Part shown: piece by piece, positions 14,065 to 16,652 of the stretch
Layout: every line of letters begins with the position of its first letter
Position numbering within the stretch: position 1 is the first letter of the stretch
Assembly: GCA_900549865.1 (NCBI GenBank)
Contig: URPU01000051.1
Span: forward strand, 1 to 16,652
DNA from: an uncultured Eubacteriales bacterium
GTDB taxonomy: Bacteria; Bacillota; Clostridia; Oscillospirales; Oscillospiraceae
DNA length: 16,652 nucleotides
Reading direction: 5' to 3'
Notes under the pieces: model-generated
Told to the model about the DNA's origin: nothing
Databases searched by the model: none
The model's input: only the letters and a program-made list of their open reading frames with translations
Position numbers and translations under genes: made by a program

Positions 14065-14589
14065 TTATTTGCATTTTTCAATGAGCTCCCGGAAGAACGC
14101 CTTTTCCGGCAGCAGACGCGTCAGCGGGTAGCCCACCAGCAGCATCACGCCGGCCTCGCCGAGGCCGACCTGCGCGGCGTTGAGCGCGAACACGCCGAGG
14201 TGGGAGAAGATATCCATGCCGTTATACGCCTGCGTGATGACGGCGCCCACGACGACGGCGTTGAAGAGCACGGGCATCAGGCACGCGCAGAGGGCGGAAA
14301 GCGCCGTATGCCCGCGGCGGCCTATGCGCGCCGTGCAGAACGCGGCGAGCAGCGTGGCAAGAGAGCCGAAGATGATGTCGAATATATTCCCCGTCATGAG
14401 GTTTGCGATGCAGCAGCCGGCCGCAAGGCCCCATGCCGTGCCGGGGATGAAGTAGGGCAGGATGCAGAGCGCCTCAGAAAGACGGAATTGCAGCGCCCCG
14501 TAGCTTATCGGGGCCAGCGCCACCGTCAGCACAGCGTAGGCCGCGCCCACGACGGCGGAGACGCAGAGAAGCCGGGTCTTATTGTTCAT
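14065..14589 (-). CDS. queT: QueT-family transporter (ECF S-component)
   Basis: A 174-residue integral membrane protein with about five or six hydrophobic segments. The stretch APISYGALQFRLSEAL and the following LPYF, then GCCIANL and IFDIIFGSLATLLAA, are characteristic of the QueT family, S-components predicted to take up queuosine precursors (preQ0, preQ1 or queuine). The ATG at 14589 has AAAAGGAGG six bases upstream and overlaps the 3' end of queH by 11 bases, tying the two genes together. The ECF energising module is not in the window. The transported molecule is inferred from family and from the queH neighbour. Confidence 0.87.
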   Translation of the reverse strand: MNNKTRLLCVSAVVGAAYAVLTVALAPISYGALQFRLSEALCILPYFIPGTAWGLAAGCCIANLMTGNIFDIIFGSLATLLAAFCTARIGRRGHTALSALCACLMPVLFNAVVVGAVITQAYNGMDIFSHLGVFALNAAQVGLGEAGVMLLVGYPLTRLLPEKAFFRELIEKCK

Positions 14590-15241
14590 GCGCGTCCTCC
14601 TTTTCCGCTTCCGCCCGCTCATCCGCGACGGCCTGACGGCGGCGCAGGGAGAATTTACACCCGCAGTAAAGCTGCCTGTAGATGCCGTATTTCTCGCTCA
14701 GCTCGACAGAGCGGTTCTCCCCGTCGCGCTTTTTGAAGTCCGACGGGAGCCAGCTCACCCCGGCAGCGCGGCCTATCTCCTCGCCCAAGCGGTTTATAAG
14801 GTCCGCGTCCTTATGGCGGGAGAGCGTGAGCGTGGTGCAGAAATAGTCGAAGCCGTAGTGCTTGGCAAGGCGCGCGGCCTCTATCAGCCGCAGACGGAAG
14901 CACACCTCACAGCGGCGGCCGCCCTCCGGCTCGTCCTCCAGCCCCTTTATGCGCGCGTAGTAGTCCTCGCTTTTCCAAGGCTCCGCCAGCACGCTGACCT
15001 TCTCGGCCAGACCCATTTTTTCGATAAGCTCAACCTGCGTTTTGAAGCGCCGCTCGAACTCCTCACGCGGGTAGATGTTGGGGTTGTACCACAGCAGCGT
15101 CACGTCGAAATACTGCGTGAGATATTCAAGCACAGCGCTGGAGCATGGCCCGCAGCAGCTGTGCAAAAGTACGCGCGGAAGCCGCTTCCCGCGCTTCTGG
15201 ATGATCCTGTCCAGCTCTTTTTGATAATTACGTCTGTTCAT
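14579..15241 (-). CDS. queH: Epoxyqueuosine reductase QueH
   Basis: The 220-residue cytoplasmic enzyme carries out the last step of queuosine formation in tRNA, reducing epoxyqueuosine; it replaces the unrelated QueG. Family features are the N-terminal HSCCGPCSS motif (Cys29, Cys30, Cys33), the WYNPNIYP segment, GGRRCEVCFRLR (Cys111, Cys114), TTLTLSRHKD and the C-terminal YRQLYCGCKFS (Cys193, Cys195); these cysteines bind the Fe-S cluster and metal. A charged tail of about 20 residues follows. No ribosome site precedes the ATG at 15241; instead a TGATACAAT lies 6 bases upstream, so the mRNA may lack a leader. No in-frame Met is close downstream that could serve instead. queT overlaps its 3' end. 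Confidence 0.93.
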   Translation of the reverse strand: MNRRNYQKELDRIIQKRGKRLPRVLLHSCCGPCSSAVLEYLTQYFDVTLLWYNPNIYPREEFERRFKTQVELIEKMGLAEKVSVLAEPWKSEDYYARIKGLEDEPEGGRRCEVCFRLRLIEAARLAKHYGFDYFCTTLTLSRHKDADLINRLGEEIGRAAGVSWLPSDFKKRDGENRSVELSEKYGIYRQLYCGCKFSLRRRQAVADERAEAEKEDAHEQ

Positions 15242-15247
15242 GCGCTG

Positions 15248-15276
15248 ATTGTATCACAGATATTCAGAAAAATCCA
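15248..15276 (-). promoter_or_regulatory. Candidate extended -10 promoter directly at the queH start
   Basis: On the minus strand TGATACAAT (15256-15248) is an extended -10 element with TACAAT five of six to consensus. The base at 7 positions further is the A of the queH ATG. A -35 match at 17 bases (TGGATT, 15276-15271) is poor. Confidence 0.45.
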
Positions 15277-15300
15277 CATCAATATTTTAGAGCCTGCCCC

Positions 15301-15324
15301 CTGCGGGCGCGAAACTCTGCGAGG
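15301..15324 (+). repeat. Fragment of the structured intergenic repeat
   Basis: These 24 bases match the reverse complement of 3970-3993 at 23 positions. The similarity fades on both sides, so this is a remnant or a partial copy in the gap between queH and the regulator remnant. Confidence 0.45.
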
Positions 15325-15361
15325 TCTTTTCGACAAGCTTGCGCGGGAATACCCCGGCGCG

Positions 15362-15760
15362 TCACCGCCCGGCGAAGGGCAGGGCGGCGGTGTCGATGGC
15401 GCGCACGGGCTCGTGCTCCATGCTGTTGCGCACGATCTGCGGCATCCAGCTCTGCATCATATCCCACGCGAGCTGGTAGTAAGCGCTGACCTTGGTGATG
15501 GACGAGCGGAGACTTCCGTAATTCTCCTTCAAAAGCCCGATGTTGCCGTATATCATGTAGTTTATGCCGGACATTATAAGCTCCATCGCCTCAGGGTCCG
15601 TCGTAAAGCTCCTGCCGGATGTGGCATTTGTACTTCTCCTGCTCGACCGCGAGGATGGCATCGGCGAGGTTGTTATCACCCGTGTAGGAGAGAGTATGAC
15701 GCATGAAGTTATACTCCTTCATATAATAATCGCAGCGGAAATCGTTCCACGCGCACAGCA
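15362..15760 (-). pseudogene. Remnant of a TetR-type regulator (ligand-binding half)
   Basis: Reading on the minus strand from about 15760, the frame gives CAWNDFRCDYYMKEYN, then FMRHTLSYTGDNNLADAI and EQEKYKCHIRQEL, before a stop. The next part continues in another frame as TDPEAMELIMSGINYMIYG and on to EHEPVRAIDTAALPFAGR, ending with TGA at 15364-15362. Joined, this resembles the C-terminal ligand domain of TetR regulators, where a Y-T-G-(Q/D)-N-(S/N) motif is common (DhaS-like branch). The frame change falls around 15600-15605. The N-terminal DNA-binding helix-turn-helix is missing: sequence further upstream belongs to the oxidoreductase remnant on the other strand. The gene cannot make a working regulator. 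Family assignment is moderate; the interruption is visible directly. Confidence 0.6.
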
Positions 15761-15761
15761 G

Positions 15762-15938
15762 ACGCTCGACGCGGGCATGGTCATCCTCTCCGCGGGCGTC
15801 AAGCCGAACGACGACCTCTATAACGCCCTGCGCGCCGCGGGGCATCCGAGCGTGTGGAAGGTCGGCGACGCGAACATCTGCGGCAAGATAGTCAAGGCCG
15901 TGCAGAACGGCAGCAAGTACGCCGTCGGACTGAACTGA
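15762..15938 (+). pseudogene. 3' remnant of an FAD/NAD(P)-dependent oxidoreductase
   Basis: About 58 codons remain, ending with TGA at 15936-15938. They read LDAGMVILSAGVKPNDDLY, then a short helix, then VWKVGDANICGKIVKAV and QNGSKYAVGLN. The pattern V-I-L-(S/A)-x-G-x-(K/R)-P-N ... x-x-GD-x ... I-x-x-A-(I/V)-x-x-G is the C-terminal FAD-binding end of flavin oxidoreductases, including the old-yellow-enzyme/2-enoate reductase group. The N-terminal several hundred residues are missing, and upstream sequence is antisense to the TetR remnant. No start codon with a ribosome site is available, so it is not expected to be expressed as a protein. The GC-rich hairpin just downstream was probably its terminator. 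Confidence 0.6.
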
Positions 15939-15944
15939 ATCCCC

Positions 15945-15977
15945 GCCGGGGCGGCTTCTGATATGGGCCGCCCCGGC
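15945..15977 (+). terminator. GC-rich hairpin after the oxidoreductase remnant
   Basis: GCCGGGGCGGC (15945-15955) pairs perfectly with GCCGCCCCGGC (15967-15977) around an 11-base loop, 6 bases after the stop codon. No T-run follows on the plus strand. Probably the original terminator of the lost enzyme gene; it now insulates the next gene. Confidence 0.5.
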
Positions 15978-15994
15978 ATACCTGCCTTTCGGGC

Positions 15995-16023
15995 TTGCCT
16001 TTGCGTGCAACGTGGGCTATAAT
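15995..16023 (+). promoter_or_regulatory. Promoter of the dCMP deaminase gene
   Basis: TTGCCT (15995-16000) and a perfect TATAAT (16018-16023) are 17 bases apart. Transcription would start near 16030, about 20 bases before the ATG. Confidence 0.72.
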
Positions 16024-16049
16024 TGAGAAAAAAAGCAGGAGGCCACGCC

Positions 16050-16538
16050 ATGGACAGCCGCACAAGCAAGCAGAACTACTATCTTGACATTGCAGACGCC
16101 GTACTTGAACGCTCGACCTGTCTGCGCCGCAAGTATGGCGCGATAATCGTGCGCAGCGACGAGATAATCTCCACCGGCTACAACGGCGCGCCGCGCGGGC
16201 GGCGCAACTGCTCCGACCTCGGCATGTGCACGCGAGAGACGCTGAACATCCCCTCCGGGGAGCGGTACGAGCTGTGCCGCAGCGTCCATGCGGAGGCGAA
16301 CGCGATAATCTCCGCCTCGCGCCGGGATATGATAGGCGCGACGCTGTATCTCGTCGGCCGGGACGCCGCGACGGGTGAGCTGCTGGGTGACGCGATGAGC
16401 TGCTCAATGTGCAAAAGGCAGATAATAAACGCGGGGATAGAGCGCGTCGTTATCCGCGTGTCGGCGGCGGAATACCGAACCGTCATGGTGAGCGACTGGG
16501 TGGAGAACGACGATTCGATTTTTCTTGTGAGTATATAA
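16050..16538 (+). CDS. comEB: Deoxycytidylate (dCMP) deaminase family protein
   Basis: The 162-residue cytoplasmic zinc enzyme is expected to deaminate dCMP to dUMP, the precursor of dTMP. The cytidine-deaminase fold is clear: KYGAIIV and the STGYNGAPRG substrate loop, the zinc/proton-shuttle motif HAEANAI (His80, Glu82), and the second zinc motif SCSMCKRQIINAGI (Cys118, Cys121). A Ser takes the place of the usual Pro before the first zinc cysteine. Extra cysteines at 54, 60 and 76 fit a second zinc site known in some members. AGGAGG lies 7 bases before the ATG at 16050; a TTG at 16023 overlaps the -10 box and is rejected. It is a single-gene unit with its own promoter and terminator. A related deaminase with a different substrate is possible. 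Confidence 0.92.
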   Translation: MDSRTSKQNYYLDIADAVLERSTCLRRKYGAIIVRSDEIISTGYNGAPRGRRNCSDLGMCTRETLNIPSGERYELCRSVHAEANAIISASRRDMIGATLYLVGRDAATGELLGDAMSCSMCKRQIINAGIERVVIRVSAAEYRTVMVSDWVENDDSIFLVSI

Positions 16539-16568
16539 TTGCAGTGATAATACGAACCGATAATGAAG

Positions 16569-16598
16569 ACCCGGCGCGGACTTTCGTCCGCGCCGGGT
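16569..16598 (+). terminator. Terminator hairpin after dCMP deaminase
   Basis: ACCCGGCGCGGAC (16569-16581) pairs perfectly with GTCCGCGCCGGGT (16586-16598) around a TTTC loop, 30 bases after the stop. It is followed directly by the structured repeat, whose first hairpin ends in a T5 run, the same arrangement as after the ABC operon. Confidence 0.65.
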
Positions 16599-16599
16599 T

Positions 16600-16652
16600 G
16601 AGACTGTCGAAAAAGTGGCCTTGCCACTTTTTCGAGAAAGCTTCGCTGCGTT
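16600..16652 (+). repeat. Start of a second copy of the structured intergenic repeat (cut by window end)
   Basis: These bases match the reverse complement of 4103-4156 at all but two positions, including the hairpin TCGAAAAAGTGGC/GCCACTTTTTCGA (16607-16619 with 16623-16635). One of the two differences is in the hairpin loop. The copy runs off the right edge of the window. Confidence 0.75.

Noticed and set aside
15277..15282. TTGATG as a -35 box for queH
   Set aside because: Spacing to TACAAT would be 23 bases, too long for a normal promoter; the extended -10 reading is preferred.
14582..15706. A 374-codon plus-strand frame across queT/queH and the regulator remnant
   Set aside because: It is antisense to QueH, whose cysteine motifs are unmistakable, and has no recognisable domain.
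1..16652. CRISPR arrays, tRNA genes, insertion sequences, toxin-antitoxin or phage-defence genes
   Set aside because: No regularly spaced direct repeats, cloverleaf-like sequences, transposase motifs or recognisable defence proteins were found on either strand.

Overview
The window reads as chromosomal DNA of a GC-rich, low-oxygen Firmicute of class Clostridia, probably a gut Oscillospirales-type lineage. That placement is inferred from strong AGGAGG-type ribosome sites, TTGACA/TATAAT promoters, Clostridia-style versions of the rpmH-rnpA-yidD-yidC-jag cluster, ECF-type vitamin transporters, and G/C-ending codons with frequent ATA. No rRNA, tRNA, CRISPR array, insertion sequence or phage gene was seen.

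Layout. Positions 1-2544 (+) hold an aspartate-family amino-acid operon: the tail of a probable homoserine dehydrogenase, aspartate kinase and aspartate-semialdehyde dehydrogenase. Positions 2723-3895 (+) hold a secreted SEL1-repeat lipoprotein with its own promoter. A 320-bp gene-free gap (3896-4215) holds a highly structured intergenic repeat. From 4216 to 15241 every gene is on the minus strand. In transcription order these are queH-queT-galU (queuosine and UDP-glucose), thiT-thiN under a TPP riboswitch (thiamine uptake and activation), rpmH-rnpA-yidD-yidC-jag-acpP (ribosome/RNase P/membrane insertion plus acyl carrier protein), and a two-gene heterodimeric ABC exporter. From 15362 to 15938 lie the facing remnants of a TetR-type regulator and an FAD oxidoreductase. 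Positions 16050-16538 (+) encode a dCMP deaminase, followed by a terminator and the start of another copy of the intergenic repeat.

How the parts work together. ThiT and ThiN form a salvage route for thiamine whose product, TPP, is the ligand of the riboswitch in front of them. QueT and QueH overlap and together suggest uptake of a queuosine precursor and the last step to queuosine. ThiT and QueT are S-components that need a shared ECF energising module, which is not in this window. The two ABC half-transporters overlap and show the asymmetric pair of ATP sites (one degenerate, one canonical) expected of a heterodimer.

No wholly new multi-gene system was found. The observations most worth following are the ~200-bp hairpin-rich repeat placed after terminators (one long copy, one copy cut by the window end, smaller pieces elsewhere), the apparent deletion that fused the 3' halves of a divergent regulator/enzyme pair, a candidate leaderless queH mRNA, and the isolation of the rpmH cluster from dnaA and mnmE/mnmG.
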